Assembly: GCF_021991835.1 (NCBI RefSeq)
Contig: NZ_JAHDAU010000005.1
Coordinates: 62,001-126,000 of the forward strand
DNA length: 64,000 bases
Reading direction: 5' to 3'
Source: Polaribacter sargassicola
GTDB lineage: Bacteria > Bacteroidota > Bacteroidia > Flavobacteriales > Flavobacteriaceae
This document shows, in pieces, positions 63,377 to 64,000 of this stretch. Positions within the stretch are counted from its first letter, which is position 1; every line of letters begins with the position of its first letter. The position numbers and the translations under genes are program-made. Below the pieces are notes generated by a model. It ran no database searches. It saw only the letters and a list, made by a program, of their open reading frames with translations, and had not been told where the DNA came from.

Positions 63377-63823
63377 ATGTATTTTTTAATAACCTTAGGA
63401 GTTTTTATTATTATGGAAGGTGTAACTTGGTGTACACACAAATATGTAATGCATGGTTTTGGGTGGTTTTTGCATGAAGATCATCATGAACCTGGATATC
63501 CACATGTATTTGAAAAAAATGATGCTTTTTTTGTAGTTTTTGCAATACCAAGTATGGCATTATTTTATTTTGGTACTTATACAGAACATACCTATTTATT
63601 TTTTATAGGATTAGGTATTTTGTTATACGGAATCGCTTATTTTATGATTCATGATGTTTTAATTCATCAACGTTTTAAATGGTTTAAAAATACGAATAAT
63701 AGATATTTAAAAGGTTTGCGTAAAGCCCACAAAATTCATCATAAAAATATGGGTAAAGAAGATAGCCAATGTTTTGGAATGTTGTTTGTTCCTTTAAAAT
63801 ATTTTAAAAAACCAAAAATTTAG
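63377..63823 (+). CDS. crtZ: Beta-carotene hydroxylase
   Basis: The 148-residue di-iron membrane enzyme hydroxylates beta-ionone rings toward zeaxanthin. Four histidine clusters of the family are present: HKYVMHG, HEDHHEPG, HDVLIHQR and HKIHHK. Several membrane helices surround them. The start is 2 nt after the crtB stop, and its TAG overlaps the GTG start of the next gene. Zeaxanthin as the operon product fits the combination of crtZ and a lycopene cyclase. Confidence 0.93.
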   Translation: MYFLITLGVFIIMEGVTWCTHKYVMHGFGWFLHEDHHEPGYPHVFEKNDAFFVVFAIPSMALFYFGTYTEHTYLFFIGLGILLYGIAYFMIHDVLIHQRFKWFKNTNNRYLKGLRKAHKIHHKNMGKEDSQCFGMLFVPLKYFKKPKI

Positions 63824-64000
63824 TGTTTTTATATTTGATTTTAAATCTAGGCTCTATTAGCATTCCGTTTTTATACTCTTTTGAGAAAAAGATGCGATTT
63901 ATAAAACATTGGAAAGCCGTTTTTTTATCATTAGTTATTGTAGCAACTTTTTTTTTAATTTGGGATGCCATTTTTACAGCTAATAGTGTTTGGGGTTTTA
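63823..64000 (+). CDS. Lycopene cyclase (heterodimer-type domain), 3'-truncated by window edge
   Basis: A GTG overlapping the crtZ stop opens a frame without stops to the window end (59 codons). The visible residues (YLILNLGSISIPFLYSF, then WKAVFLSLVIVATFFLIWDAIFT) match the N-terminal repeat of the CrtYc/CrtYd-type lycopene cyclase domain, a membrane protein that closes the rings of lycopene to beta-carotene. In Bacteroidota both repeats are usually fused in one gene of about 230 residues. The remainder lies outside the window. Confidence 0.85.
   Translation, partial: MFLYLILNLGSISIPFLYSFEKKMRFIKHWKAVFLSLVIVATFFLIWDAIFTANSVWGF

Overview
The window is AT-rich chromosomal DNA from a member of the Bacteroidota, almost certainly Flavobacteriaceae and probably a marine, carotenoid-pigmented genus of the Polaribacter/Tenacibaculum kind. 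The evidence is Bacteroidota-style promoters (TTTG, about 19 nt, TAnnTTTG), few visible Shine-Dalgarno sites, several TTG starts, a PorV/PorQ-family barrel, a carboxypeptidase-regulatory-domain TonB receptor, a long SecA, a CarB without its C-terminal allosteric domain and a crtI-crtB-crtZ-lycopene cyclase operon. The genus is an impression, not a proof. No mobile element, CRISPR array, tRNA or rRNA was seen.

Layout. 1-10.1 kb is the end of an exopolysaccharide/capsule operon: nine overlapping genes with six glycosyltransferases, a Wzy-like polymerase, a CapK-like adenylate-forming enzyme and a terminal polyprenyl glycosylphosphotransferase. 10.1-13.4 kb holds three leftward envelope genes (DUF4105, PorV/PorQ-family, YheT-like hydrolase). 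13.5-20.8 kb holds pssA, a GAF histidine kinase, a leftward kdsD-tatC-AhpD-like-lptB run and recQ. 20.9-26.8 kb is a two-component locus with a tandem duplication. 26.8-35.1 kb holds methyltransferases, an NTF2-like protein, a sugar permease, a Gdx/SugE exporter, yidC and pyrG. 35.3-42.7 kb holds rpmH (53 codons), carB, an interrupted small secreted protein, secA and a DUF2795 protein. 42.9-50 kb holds a cobalamin adenosyltransferase, a methyltransferase, a wza-wzc export pair, a guanine-deaminase-like enzyme and fumC. 50.2-60 kb holds a TonB receptor, arsC-like, prfB, a zinc metalloprotease, a P-loop kinase, threonine aldolase and an ECF sigma operon. 60.1-64 kb holds a CarH-like cobalamin regulator followed by the carotenoid operon, which runs off the window.

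The most unusual part is 20.9-26.2 kb. A NarL-type response regulator is preceded by two tandem copies of a cassette: a small protein of unknown function (156 and 159 aa, both ending in a GGGVI-x3-P type tail) abutting a histidine kinase with a periplasmic TPR sensor. The kinase halves are about 98% identical in DNA, and a dead 63-nt fragment of the neighbouring zip gene is repeated without change, yet the small proteins and TPR sensors have diverged strongly. Each copy is preceded by a 22-bp (near-)palindrome that reads as a NarL-type 7-2-7 site. Variable partner plus variable sensor on a constant kinase and regulator resembles peptide-receptor specificity systems; this is an inference.

How the genes work together: the glycan cluster, wza-wzc and lptB serve surface polysaccharide assembly; yidC, secA and tatC serve protein export; the adenosyltransferase could supply the adenosylcobalamin that the CarH-like regulator needs to control carotenoid synthesis in response to light. 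After correcting starts and adding rpmH, no gene-free stretch exceeds about 250 bases.
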